Shown: positions 42,824 through 54,000 of the stretch, in pieces
Layout of the letters: every line of letters starts with the position of its first letter
How positions within the stretch are numbered: position 1 is the stretch's first letter
Source: an uncultured Tenacibaculum sp.
GTDB lineage: Bacteria; Bacteroidota; Bacteroidia; Flavobacteriales; Flavobacteriaceae
DNA: 64,000 bases
Assembly: GCF_947498805.1 (NCBI RefSeq)
Contig: NZ_CANMLT010000002.1
Span: forward strand, 62,001-126,000
Direction of reading: 5' to 3'
Notes under the pieces: generated by a model
Databases searched by the model: none
What the model was told of the DNA's origin: nothing
What the model saw: the letters and a program-made list of their open reading frames with translations, nothing else
Position numbers and translations under genes: made by a program

Positions 42824-43619
42824 TTTTCTGTTGTTTTTTAATTACAAGACTAGATATATGAATACTAATCTCATATAATATCATAATTGGCACAGTAACA
42901 ATAACCTGACTAGCTACATCTGGAGGTGTAATAATAGCAGATAATATTAATACTAGTACCAAAGCATGCTTTCTGTATTTTCTTAAAAATTGTGGCGTTA
43001 CTAAGCCTATTTTTGATAAGAAAAATATAACGATAGGTAGTTCGAAAAAAACTGCAACCCCTAACAATGTATTCGTAATTAAACTAATGTATGCTTCTAA
43101 CTTAAAGTTATTAACTATAGAGTCACCAATAGAAAAATTGTAAAAGAAGTATACAGACATTGGTAAAATAACGTAGTAGCTAAATAATACTCCTAAAAAG
43201 AATAATAAAGAAGAAATAAAAATAAATCCTCTTGATTTTTTTCTTTCAGAGCTGTGTAATCCTGGAGATATAAATCTCCACATTTCCCATAATACATAAG
43301 GAAAAGCTATAACAAACCCTAAAATTAAAGAAGACCAAATCCCTGTCATTAATTGTTGTGTAGGGTTTAAAGCCTGTAAAGTTTGTTTGAATTTAATATT
43401 ACAAAAGCTACTTTCAATTCCTAGAGAGGAAAAAGCCTCGCAAAAGAAACGATATGTTGCAAAATCTGGTTTTAAATGCGCAAGTAAAAATTCATTAAAT
43501 ACAAATTCAATATTTATGAAAATAATAATTGCTAATACAAATATTGCTGAAAAGCTTCGAACTAAATGCCATCTCAATTCTTCAAGATGGTCTAAAAAAG
43601 ACATTTCCTTTTCTGCCAT
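42798..43619 (-). CDS. tatC: Sec-independent protein translocase TatC
   Basis: A 273-residue, six-helix inner-membrane receptor for twin-arginine signal peptides. MSFLDHLEELRWHLVRS at the N-terminus (the conserved HLxELRxR-type motif), FAFPYVLWEMWRFISPGLHSSERK and LGVAVFFELPIVIFFL are family signatures. No TatA gene is in the window. It sits 1 bp after kdsD and overlaps the AhpD-like gene by 26 bp. Confidence 0.97.
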   Translation of the reverse strand: MAEKEMSFLDHLEELRWHLVRSFSAIFVLAIIIFINIEFVFNEFLLAHLKPDFATYRFFCEAFSSLGIESSFCNIKFKQTLQALNPTQQLMTGIWSSLILGFVIAFPYVLWEMWRFISPGLHSSERKKSRGFIFISSLLFFLGVLFSYYVILPMSVYFFYNFSIGDSIVNNFKLEAYISLITNTLLGVAVFFELPIVIFFLSKIGLVTPQFLRKYRKHALVLVLILSAIITPPDVASQVIVTVPIMILYEISIHISSLVIKKQQKNVTKSPRV

Positions 43620-43620
43620 C

Positions 43621-44595
43621 TTAAAATATTCCTTCTTTAATTATATCATGTAAATGTACTACTCCTACATAGTTTTGGTTTTCATCTGTAACTAAAATTT
43701 GAGTAATACTATTATTTTCTAGCATATCTAAAGCATCAACAGCCATGGCATCTACATGAATAGATTTTGGGTTTTTGCTCATGATATCGTTTGCTGTTAA
43801 TTCATCTATTTTAGTAGTTTTACTTAACATTCTTCGAATATCACCGTCAGTAATAATTCCAATAATCTTATCATTATCATCTACTACAGCGGTAACTCCT
43901 AATCGTTTTTCAGAAATCTCAATAATAACATTGGTTACTGTATCATTGATGGTTACTTTAGGTAATTGATTATTTTTAATTAAGTCCGAGACTCTTAGGT
44001 ATAAGCGTTTTCCTAAAGCTCCACCTGGATGGTATTTAGCAAAATCGCTACTTGTAAATCCTCTTAATTCTAATAAACAAACTGCCAAAGCATCTCCCAT
44101 TACCAATTGGGTTGTTGTACTTGTGGTAGGAGCTAAGTTATTAGGACAAGCTTCTTTGTCAACATGAGAATTTAATACGAAATCTGCGTTTTTCCCTAAA
44201 TAAGAATCAGGATTCCCAGTGATTGCAATAATTTTGTTGTCTGAATTTTTTATTAAAGGTACTAAGACTTTTATTTCAGGAGTATTTCCACTTTTAGAAA
44301 TACAAATAACAACATCATTTTTTTGAACAATTCCTAAATCTCCATGAATTGCATCGGCTGCGTGCATAAAAATAGCAGGTGTACCTGTTGAATTAAGGGT
44401 AGCAACTATCTTATTGGCAATATTCGCGCTTTTACCAATCCCTGTAATAATTACCCTACCATTGGCATTCAGTATGTAATTTACTGCGTCAGCAAAAGAT
44501 TCATCTATTAAGTTTGCAAGGTTAGCAACAGCTGTACTTTCTAAAAGTATTGTCTCTTTAGCTGTGTTTAAAATAACGCTTCTTGAGTCTTTCAA
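43621..44595 (-). CDS. kdsD: Arabinose-5-phosphate isomerase, KpsF/GutQ/KdsD family
   Basis: A 324-residue enzyme that isomerises ribulose-5-P to arabinose-5-P, first step of Kdo synthesis for LPS. SIS domain: VIITGIGKSANIANKIVATLNSTGTPAIFMHAADAIHGDLG, CISKSGNTPEI and the PTTSTTTQLVMGDALA segment. Two CBS repeats follow (about 205-260 and 270-324). The start codon is TTG (minus strand, 44593-44595): no ATG is available near the conserved N-terminus (KDSRSVILNTAKETI), so TTG is accepted. First gene of the kdsD-tatC-AhpD row; divergent from recQ. Confidence 0.93.
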   Translation of the reverse strand: MKDSRSVILNTAKETILLESTAVANLANLIDESFADAVNYILNANGRVIITGIGKSANIANKIVATLNSTGTPAIFMHAADAIHGDLGIVQKNDVVICISKSGNTPEIKVLVPLIKNSDNKIIAITGNPDSYLGKNADFVLNSHVDKEACPNNLAPTTSTTTQLVMGDALAVCLLELRGFTSSDFAKYHPGGALGKRLYLRVSDLIKNNQLPKVTINDTVTNVIIEISEKRLGVTAVVDDNDKIIGIITDGDIRRMLSKTTKIDELTANDIMSKNPKSIHVDAMAVDALDMLENNSITQILVTDENQNYVGVVHLHDIIKEGIF

Positions 44596-44735
44596 GGTTA
44601 TATTTTTTTGAGAAATTTTAAAGTGTAAAAATAGGAATATTTTAGATAGAAGTTGGTGTATAAAAAAAGAAACTTTTTCAGTTTTTATAAAAGGATTTTT
44701 TGTAACTTAGTTCGCATTTTTAATTTTTGAATTGA

Positions 44736-46934
44736 ATGATGAATAAAGAGGAGACGGATTTATACGGTTCATTAAAGAAAATTTTTGGTTTTAACCAATT
44801 TAAAGGGTTACAAGAGGACGTGGTTAGTAGTATCTTGAACAACCAAAACACATTTGTAATTATGCCTACAGGAGGTGGTAAGTCGTTATGTTACCAGCTT
44901 CCAGCGTTAATGAAAGAGGGTACAGCTATTGTTGTTTCGCCTTTAATTGCATTAATGAAAAATCAAGTAGATGCCATAAGAGGTATCTCTGAAAAACATG
45001 GTATTGCACACGTTCTAAACTCGTCACTTAACAAATCTGAAATAAATCAGGTGATGAGTGATATAGAAAACGGTATAACGAAATTATTATATGTAGCCCC
45101 AGAATCCCTTATTAAAGAAGAGTATGTTGAGTTTCTAAGGAAACAAAAAATATCATTTGTCGCGATTGATGAAGCCCACTGTATATCAGAATGGGGACAT
45201 GATTTTAGACCTGAATATAGAAATCTAAGAAACATTATTAAACAAATTGATAATGTTCCAATTATTGGACTTACTGCTACTGCTACAGAAAAAGTTCAGG
45301 AAGATATCTTAAAAACTTTAGGAATGACGGATGCTAAAGTGTTTAAAGCATCGTTTAACCGAGCGAATTTGTTTTATGAAGTAAGACCTAAAACAAAAGA
45401 GGTTGAAAAAGATATCATTCGTTTTATTAAACAGCGTCTTGGTAAATCTGGAGTAATCTATTGTTTAAGTAGAAAAAAGGTAGAAGAGATTGCACAAGTA
45501 CTTCAAGTAAATGGTATTAACGCTGTTCCATATCATGCTGGATTTGATGCTAAAACAAGAGCAAAACATCAAGATATGTTCTTAATGGAAGAATGTGATG
45601 TTGTAGTGGCGACGATAGCTTTTGGTATGGGAATTGACAAGCCAGATGTACGTTTTGTAATACATCATGACATTCCTAAGAGTTTAGAAAGTTATTATCA
45701 AGAGACAGGTAGAGCAGGAAGAGATGGTGGAGAAGGTCATTGTTTAACATTCTATTCTTATAAAGACATAGAAAAGTTAGAAAAGTTCATGGCAAACAAA
45801 CCTGTAGCAGAACAGGAGGTAGGGCATGCTTTATTACAAGAAGTCGTTGGATATGCTGAAACTTCAATGAACCGAAGAAAGTATATATTACATTATTTCG
45901 GAGAAGAATTTGATGAAGTGCATGGAGAGGGAGCAGATATGGACGATAATATGCGTAATCCTAAGAAAAAACATGAAGCTCAAGATGAAGTAGTAACACT
46001 TTTAGAGATTATTAGCAAAACTAATGAGATGTATAAACCAAAAGAATTGGTGAATACCATAATTGGTAGAGAAAATGCTTTACTAAAGTCTCATAAAACT
46101 ACAGTACAACCTTTCTTTGGAGTTGGTAAAGACAAAAATGAGCATTATTGGATGGCCTTATTACGTCAAGTATTAGTGGCAGGATATATCAGAAAAGAGA
46201 TAGAACAATATGGAGTTGTAAAGCTAACTAAAGAAGGTAAAGAGTTTAAAGCAAATCCAAGTTCATTTATGATGACCGAAAATCATGTGTATGATACAGA
46301 TGATGACGGAACGATCATTACAAATACCAAATCTGCAGGCGGTGTTGATGATAAGCTAGTAGGAATGCTTAAGGATTTACGTAAAAAGGTGGGGCAGAAA
46401 TTAGGTGTGCCACCGTATGCTGTTTTCCAAGATCCTTCTATAGACGATATGGCTTTGAAATATCCAATTAATCTTGAAGAACTTTCTAAGGTACATGGAG
46501 TTGGAGAAGGTAAAGCTAAAAAATATGGTAAAGACTTTATAAAGTTAATTGCTGACTATGTAGAAGAGAATGATATAATGCGTCCAGATGATTTAATTGT
46601 AAAAAGTACAGGAATAAACTCTGGGTTGAAATTATATATTATTCAAAATACAGATAGAAAACTTCCATTAGAGGATATTGCAAGTTCTAAAGGTCTAGAA
46701 ATGGGAGAGCTTATTAAAGAAATGGAAGCGATTGTATTCTCTGGAACAAAATTAAATATAGATTATGCAATTGATGATGTTTTAGACGAAGATCAACAAG
46801 AAGAAATTCACGAGTATTTTATGGAGTCAGATACTGATAAGATTCAGGATGCTTTAGATGAGTTTGATGGAGATTATGACGACGAAGAGTTACGATTAAT
46901 GCGTATTAAATTTACAAGTGACGTTGCTAATTAA
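44736..46934 (+). CDS. recQ: ATP-dependent DNA helicase RecQ, zinc-site-degenerate form
   Basis: 732 residues, 3'-5' helicase for recombination repair. Motifs in order are Q-motif FGFNQFKGLQEDVVSSIL, Walker A MPTGGGKSLCYQLPA, DEAH (AIDEAHCISEWGHDFRPEY), ARL, motif V ATIAFGMGIDKPDVRFVIH and QETGRAGRDG. The RQC region keeps the MNRRKYILHYFGE frame, but the four zinc Cys of E. coli RecQ are all replaced (N at the first; VHGEGADMDDN at the CGNCDIC place). A winged helix and HRDC follow, plus a ~100-residue acidic tail. Flavobacterial RecQs often share this variant, from memory. Confidence 0.93.
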   Translation: MMNKEETDLYGSLKKIFGFNQFKGLQEDVVSSILNNQNTFVIMPTGGGKSLCYQLPALMKEGTAIVVSPLIALMKNQVDAIRGISEKHGIAHVLNSSLNKSEINQVMSDIENGITKLLYVAPESLIKEEYVEFLRKQKISFVAIDEAHCISEWGHDFRPEYRNLRNIIKQIDNVPIIGLTATATEKVQEDILKTLGMTDAKVFKASFNRANLFYEVRPKTKEVEKDIIRFIKQRLGKSGVIYCLSRKKVEEIAQVLQVNGINAVPYHAGFDAKTRAKHQDMFLMEECDVVVATIAFGMGIDKPDVRFVIHHDIPKSLESYYQETGRAGRDGGEGHCLTFYSYKDIEKLEKFMANKPVAEQEVGHALLQEVVGYAETSMNRRKYILHYFGEEFDEVHGEGADMDDNMRNPKKKHEAQDEVVTLLEIISKTNEMYKPKELVNTIIGRENALLKSHKTTVQPFFGVGKDKNEHYWMALLRQVLVAGYIRKEIEQYGVVKLTKEGKEFKANPSSFMMTENHVYDTDDDGTIITNTKSAGGVDDKLVGMLKDLRKKVGQKLGVPPYAVFQDPSIDDMALKYPINLEELSKVHGVGEGKAKKYGKDFIKLIADYVEENDIMRPDDLIVKSTGINSGLKLYIIQNTDRKLPLEDIASSKGLEMGELIKEMEAIVFSGTKLNIDYAIDDVLDEDQQEEIHEYFMESDTDKIQDALDEFDGDYDDEELRLMRIKFTSDVAN

Positions 46935-46936
46935 GA

Positions 46937-47530
46937 ATGAATAGTAAAGTAACAAAATATATAGAAGATAAAGATAAATGGACGCAAGAGTTAAATCTCT
47001 TGCGTTCTGTATTATCGAAATTACCTTTTGAAGAAACTATAAAATGGGGAGCACCAGTGTATGTTTACAAAGGGAAAAATATTTTAGGAATATCTGCTTT
47101 TAAAAATTATGTTGGGATATGGTTTTTTCAAGGACATTTCTTAAAAGATGAAGCTAAACTTTTAATGAATGCGCAAGAAGGAAAAACCAAAGCCATGCGT
47201 CAATGGCGTTTTGATTCTTTAGAGCAAATTGATGTAGATTTAGTAAAGACATATGCTTTAGAGGCTATAGATAATTCTGAAAAAGGATTAGAAATTAAGC
47301 CTCAAAGAAATAAAAAACCTTTGGTTATACCTTCAGAGTTAGAGGTGAAGCTAAATGAAGATGAAAAACTTAAAGCAAAATTTAATGAATTTTCTTTGAG
47401 TAAACAGAGAGAATTTGCAGAGCACATTGCTAGTGCTAAAAGAGAGGCAACAAAATTATCTCGTTTAGAAAAAATTATTCCAATGATATTGAATGGAATA
47501 GGTTTACATGATAAATATAAAAACTGTTAG
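46937..47530 (+). CDS. DUF1801/YdeI-like protein
   Basis: 197 residues, soluble. The N-terminal DUF1801 domain (about 10-115) has ETIKWGAPVYVYKGKNILGISAFKNYVGIWFFQG, and the C-terminal YdeI/OmdA-like domain (about 130-190) has IPSELEVKLNEDEKLKAKFNEFSLSKQREFAEHIASAKREATKLSRLEKII. These YdeI-type proteins have been linked to stress and antimicrobial-peptide resistance in some bacteria, without a known mechanism. It starts 2 bp after recQ, so it is likely co-transcribed, and its end overlaps the DUF4258 gene by 4 bp. Confidence 0.88.
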   Translation: MNSKVTKYIEDKDKWTQELNLLRSVLSKLPFEETIKWGAPVYVYKGKNILGISAFKNYVGIWFFQGHFLKDEAKLLMNAQEGKTKAMRQWRFDSLEQIDVDLVKTYALEAIDNSEKGLEIKPQRNKKPLVIPSELEVKLNEDEKLKAKFNEFSLSKQREFAEHIASAKREATKLSRLEKIIPMILNGIGLHDKYKNC

Positions 47531-47898
47531 TTTACGAATACTTTGTCTATAGTAGCAGTAGAGTCACAGCGAATCACGTAGATGTGTATTTTTTCTAAGG
47601 TTCCTTTCCCTGTTACGTAATATTCAGCACAAGGCTTTTGTCTTGGTTTACTTTTACCAAAATCAACATCAGCATTTTTTAAAAGAGATGAAATCATTGC
47701 AGTATCTATTTGATTAGATTCCATTACAGCTTTTGCTTCTTCTGAAAATAAACGTTTCTTAATACGAATGGTTTTAAGGGTACGTGCGTCCATTCCATAA
47801 TCAAAAGAAACATCTTTTTGCTTCCAAAAATAAGCCACACCAACAGAGCCTAAAGCTACTCCTATTAAATAGTATCCAAAACGTTTAAGTAATCGCAT
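47527..47898 (-). CDS. DUF4258 family protein, N-terminally membrane anchored
   Basis: 123 residues. One hydrophobic segment (about 8-25, LIGVALGSVGVAYFW) anchors a small domain with LKTIRIKKRLFSEEAKAVMESNQID, KPCAEYYVTGKG and IYVIRCDSTATIDKVF, which fits DUF4258. The two Cys near the end could pair if exported. Function unknown. It overlaps the end of the DUF1801 gene by 4 bp on the opposite strand. Confidence 0.8.
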   Translation of the reverse strand: MRLLKRFGYYLIGVALGSVGVAYFWKQKDVSFDYGMDARTLKTIRIKKRLFSEEAKAVMESNQIDTAMISSLLKNADVDFGKSKPRQKPCAEYYVTGKGTLEKIHIYVIRCDSTATIDKVFVN

Positions 47899-47989
47899 GA
47901 TTTTGATTTTATGACTGCAAAAGTATTGATAAAAATGAAATCAATATAAAGAGAATATGAAAAAAGTATAAATTCTTTCAAAAGAAATA

Positions 47990-48050
47990 GGGTGTTTGAT
48001 TTTTTACTTGTACAACTAATAGTAAATAACACGTACAAATAAAAACACCC
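47990..48050. repeat. Nested inverted repeats in the leader of the giant secreted-protein gene
   Basis: Outer arms GGGTGTTT (47990-47997) and AAACACCC (48043-48050); inner arms TTGTAC (48008-48013) and GTACAA (48033-48038). The structure ends 7 bp before the ATG at 48058. A -7-like box is not obvious here. It could be an mRNA leader hairpin that covers the start region or a protein-binding site. Confidence 0.45.
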
Positions 48051-48057
48051 CTTATTC

Positions 48058-51000
48058 ATGAAAGAACAATTATTATTCTCAATACTTGGTTTTTTAACTA
48101 GTTTTTATACCTATTCTCAAACTTTTACAGAACTCAATACAGCAAACTTAACCGATCTTTCTAATAGCTCTGCGGTTTGGGGTGATTATGATAATGACGG
48201 TGACTTGGATGTCTTATTAACAGGATTAGATTCCCGTGTATCAAATAGAAAATATTCGAAAATATATACGAATAATAATGGAACTTTTATTGAGCTTGCT
48301 AATGCTAATTTAGTAGGAGTAGCATTTGGTCGTTCTGCTTGGGGCGATTATGATAATGATGGGGATTTAGATATTTTATTAACAGGTCAATCTGCCAGTG
48401 GAAATATTTCAAAAATATACACAAACACAGCAGGAACTTTTACTGAGCTTGCTACGGCTAATTTAACAGGGGTAGGAGGTAGTTCTGTAGTTTGGGGAGA
48501 TTATGACAATGATGGAGATCTAGATATACTATTAACAGGAGGTACTTCAAAAATATATACAAACAATGCAGGAACTTTTACAGAGCTTACTACTGCTAAT
48601 TTACCCAGAGTAGATAATGGTGCTGTAGTTTGGGGAGATTATGACAATGATGGGGATTTAGACATTTTGTTAACAGGATATACAGGAAGTGCTGATATTT
48701 CAAAGATATATACCAATACCAGAGGGGTTTTTACAGAACTTGTTACAGCAAATTTAATAGGAGTGTCTTATAGTGATGTTGAGTGGGGAGACTATGATAA
48801 TGATGGTGATTTAGATATATTATTAACAGGATATACAGGAAGTTCAACGGTTTCAAAAATATATACGAATACCTCTGGAAGTTTTACCGAATTAGCAACT
48901 GCTAATTTACCAGGGTTACAACATAGTTCTGCAGCTTGGGGCGATTATGACAATGATGGAGATTTAGATATCTTATTAACAGGTATAAGAGGAAGTATAG
49001 AGATTTCAAAAATATATACAAACAATGCAGGAACTTTTACAGAGTTGATTACTGCAAATTTAACTAATGTGCGTTATGGTCGTGCAACATGGGGCGATTA
49101 TGACAATGATAATGATTTAGATATTTTATTAACAGGGGAATTAACGGGAGGAAGAGTTTCAAAAATATATACCAATAATACGGTTGTTTCTAATACACCG
49201 CCTACAGCACCAACCAATCCAACCGCAATAGTAAATGGAAATGAAGTAACAATAAATTGGACAGCTAGTACAGATGCAGAAACACCAAGTAATGGATTAA
49301 GTTATAATGTATACATAAAAGAAAATCCAATAGGAATTCCTTTTTATGTAAATACTCCAATGGCACAAGAAAATAACGGTTGGCGTAAACTGCCAGCAAA
49401 GGGTAATGTAGGACAAGGTACTAGCTATACTTATAGTTTCTCAGAAGAGTGTACTAAAAATTACGTCTTTAAGATCCAAGCCATTGATCATAGTTTTGCT
49501 GGATCTCCTTTTTCTGCGGAAGGAAGTTTTCGAATTATTGATACAGTAAATCCAACAGTAGAAACGAAAAACATTACAGTATCATTAGACGCTACAGGTT
49601 ATGCAAATGTAGCTGCGACAGAGGTAGATAATGGTTCGTCCGATAATTGTGGTGTTCAGTCTATGTTGTTGACTCCCAATATATTTGATGTTACTACTTT
49701 AGGAGACAATACCGTAACACTTACAGTAACTGATATCAACGGAAATTCTAGTGCTAAAACTGCTACGGTAACAGTACAACAGGTATTTACCGAAGATACG
49801 ACAGCAAATATAATTGATGTTTATCAAAGTGATTTAGCTTGGGGAGATTATGATAACGACGGAGATTTAGACTTGTTGATTACGGGTAAAAAATCTACTG
49901 GTGTAATTTCAGACCCAGTTTCAAAAATTTACACGAATAATGGAGGTACATTTACAGAATTGACTTCTGCTAATTTAGTGGGTGTTCAATATGGAGATTC
50001 GGCCTGGGGAGATTATGATAATGATGGTGATTTGGATCTACTTATTACAGGACAAGGTGTTGGAAATACATACGTAACAAAAATCTATACAAATAATGGA
50101 GGTACTTTTACAGAGTTATCGACTCCTACTATAGCTGGAATTGTTGGAGATATCACTTGGGGAGATTATGATAATGATGGAGATTTAGATATATTGTTAG
50201 CTGGTGGTATTGGACGTTTGTCAATATCAAAAATATACACAAATGATGCAGGAACTTTTACAGAATTGACCACAGCTAATTTAATTGGGGTAAATAGTGG
50301 TGCTGTTGCCTGGGGTGATTATGATAATGATGGAGATTTGGATGTGTTATTAACTGGATACACAGGGAGTTTAGATATCTCTAAAATATATACTAACAAT
50401 AATGGTACGTTTACAGAATTGACTTCTGCAAATTTAATAGGGATATCTTATAGTTCAGTAGCTTGGGGAGATTATGATAATGATGGTGATTTGGATATAT
50501 TAATGTCTGGATACACAGGAAGTGCCGATGTAACAAAAATTTATACTAATACAAATGGAATATTTTCAGAACTTGCAACTCCACATATACGAGGTCAACA
50601 AGAAGGCTCAGTAGCTTGGGGAGATTATGATAACGACGGAGATTTAGATGTATTACTAACAGGAAGGTTAAACACTAAAATATATAGTAATAACGCAGGT
50701 GTTTTCACTCAAGTAGCTGCTGCAGATAATCTAACTCAAATAGCAGTAAGTGATGGTATTTGGGGAGATTATGATAATGATGGGGATTTAGATATAGCAT
50801 TTTCAGGTGTTACCGCCACTTCTTTCACTTCAAAAATATATACGAATAATACGATTGCTTCCAATACACCACCGACAGCGCCTAAGAATCCTACTGCCGT
50901 AGTAAATGGTAATGAAGTTACAATAAGCTGGGGAGCTAGTACAGATGTACAGACTCCTAGTAACGGATTAAGTTATAATGTATATATAAAGGAGAATCCA

Positions 51001-54000
51001 GTAGGAGTTCCAGTTTATACCAAAACCCCTATGGCACAAGAAAATAATGGTTGGCGAAAATTACCTGTCTTGGGTAATACAGGGCAAGGTACTAGTTATA
51101 TCTATAAATTTCCTGCAGCTTGTACTAAAAATTATACTTTTAAAGTTCAAGCCATTGATCATAATTTTGCAGGATCTTCTTTCTCTACAGAAGGAAGTTT
51201 TAGTACTGTAGATACTACTAACCCAACGGTTGTTACTCAAGATATTACTGTTCAATTAGATACTGCAGGAAATGTAAGTATCACACCAGCTCAAATTGAT
51301 AATGGTTCAACAGATAACTGTGGAATTCAATCAATGAGTTTAGATACTACATCTTTTGATTGTACCAATGTTGGAGCCAACACAGTGACTTTGACAGTTA
51401 CTGATGTCAATGGAAATTCAGATACCAAGACAGCTACAGTAACCGTAGAAGATAAGGTAAATCCAACAGTTGTTACTCAAGATATTACTGTTCAATTAGA
51501 TGCCACAGGAAATGCAAGTATCACACCAGCTCAAATCAATAACGGATCAACCGATAACTGTGGAATTCAATCAATGAGTTTAGATGTTACTTCTTTTGAT
51601 TGTACTAATATTGGAGCAAACACAGTGACATTAACGGTAACAGATGTAAATGGGAACTCAGATACAAAGACAGCTTCAGTAACCGTAGAAGATAAAGTAA
51701 AACCAACGGTTGTTACTCAAAACATTACCGTTCAATTAGACGCTACAGGAAATGTAAGTATCACACCAGCTCAAATCAATAACGGATCAACCGATAACTG
51801 TGGAATTCAATCAATGAGTTTAGATACTACATCTTTTGATTGTACTAATGTTGGAGCCAACACAGTGACTTTGACAGTTACTGATGTCAATGGAAATTCA
51901 GATACCAAGACAGCTACAGTAACCGTAGAAGATAAGGTAAAGCCAACAGTTGTTACTCAGGATATCTCTGTTCAATTAGCTACTACAGGAAATGTAAGTA
52001 TCACGCCAGCTCAAATTAATAACGGATCAACCGATAACTGTGGAATTCAATCAATGAGTTTAGATGTTACATCTTTTGATTGTACTAATGTTGGAGCCAA
52101 CACAGTGACATTAACGGTTACAGATGTTAATGGAAACACTAACACCAATACAGCAACCGTAACAGTAGAAGACAAGGTAAACCCAATAGTTGTAACAAAA
52201 AACATAACCGTTCAATTAGATGCTGCAGGAAATGCAAGTATCATGCCAGCTCAAATTAATAATGGCTCAACAGATAACTGTGGAATCCAATCAATGAGTT
52301 TAGATACTACATCCTTTGATTGTACGAATGTTGGAGCCAACACCGTGACTTTAACTGTTATTGATGTTAATGGAAACTCAAACACAAATACAGCAACCGT
52401 AACCATAGAAGATAAAGTAAATCCAACGGTTGTTACTCAAAACATCACTGTTCAATTAAATGTCACAGGAGATGTAAGTATCACGCCAGCTCAAATTGAT
52501 AATGGTTCAACTGATAACTGTGGAATCCAATCAATGAGCTTAGATACAACATCCTTTGATTGTACCAATGTTGGAGCTAACACCGTGACTTTAACGGTAA
52601 CAGATGTTAATGGAAACTCAGATTCTAAAACAGCTGCGGTAACCGTAGAAGATAAGGTAAATCCAATAGTTGTTATTCAAGATATTACCATTCAATTAGA
52701 CGCTACAGGAAATGCAAGTATCACCCCAGCTCAAATCAATAATGGCTCAACAGATAACTGTGGAATCCAATCAATGAGCTTAGATACTACATCTTTTGAT
52801 TGTACGAATGTTGGAGCAAACACAGTGACGTTAACGGTAACCGATGTAAATGGAAACTCAGATACCAAAACAGCTACAGTAACAGTAGAAGATAAGGTAA
52901 ATCCAACAGTTGTTACTCAAGATATTACTGTTCAATTAAACGCCACAGGAAATGTAAGTATTACACCAGCTCAAATGAATAATGGCTCAACAGATAATTG
53001 TGGAATTCAATCAATGAGTTTAGATGTTACTTCATTTGATTGTACCAGTGTAGGAACCAACACTGTGACGTTAACGGTAACAGATGTTAATGGAAACTCA
53101 GATTCTAAAACAGCTACGGTAACAGTAGAAGATAAGGTAAATCCAACGGTTGCTACTCAAAACATCACTGTTCAATTAGACACCACAGGAAATGTAAGTA
53201 TCACGCCAGCTCAAATCAATAACGGATCAACCGATAACTGTGGAATTCAATCAATGAGTTTAGATGTTACTTCTTTTGATTGTACTAATATTGGAGCCAA
53301 CACCGTGACTTTAACTGTTATTGATGTTAATGGAAACTCAGATTCTAAAACAGCTACGGTAACAGTAGAAGATAAGGTAAATCCAACGGTTGTTACTCAA
53401 GATATTACTGTTCAATTAAACGCCACAGGAAATGTAAGTATCACACCAGCTCAAATCAATAATGGTTCAACAGATAACTGTGGAATTCAATCAATGAGTT
53501 TAGATACTACATCTTTTGATTGTACGAATGTTGGAGCCAACACAGTGACTTTGACAGTTATTGATGTCAATGGAAATTCAGATACCAAGACAGCTACAGT
53601 AACCTTAGAAGATAAGGTAAAGTCAACAGTTGTTACTCAAGATATTACTGTTCAATTAAACGCCACAGGAAATGTAAGTATCACACCAGCTCAAATCAAT
53701 AATGGTTCAACAGATAACTGTGGAATTCAATCAATGAGTTTAGATACTACATCTTTTGATTGTACGAATGTTGGAGCCAACACAGTGACTTTGACAGTTA
53801 TTGATGTCAATGGAAATTCAGAAACCAAGACAGCAACGGTAACAGTAGAAGACAAGGTAAATCCAACGGTGATTACTCAAGATATTACTGTTCAATTAGA
53901 TGCCACAGGAAATGTAAGTATCACACCAATTCAAATAAACAAAGGTTCAACTGATAACTGCGGAATCCAATCAATGAGCTTGGATATCATAGCATTTGAT

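Noticed and set aside
47865-48059. Minus-strand frame of 64 codons upstream of the giant adhesin gene
   Set aside because: It overlaps the DUF4258 start and the leader hairpin, is compositionally odd and has no promoter or homolog I recognise.
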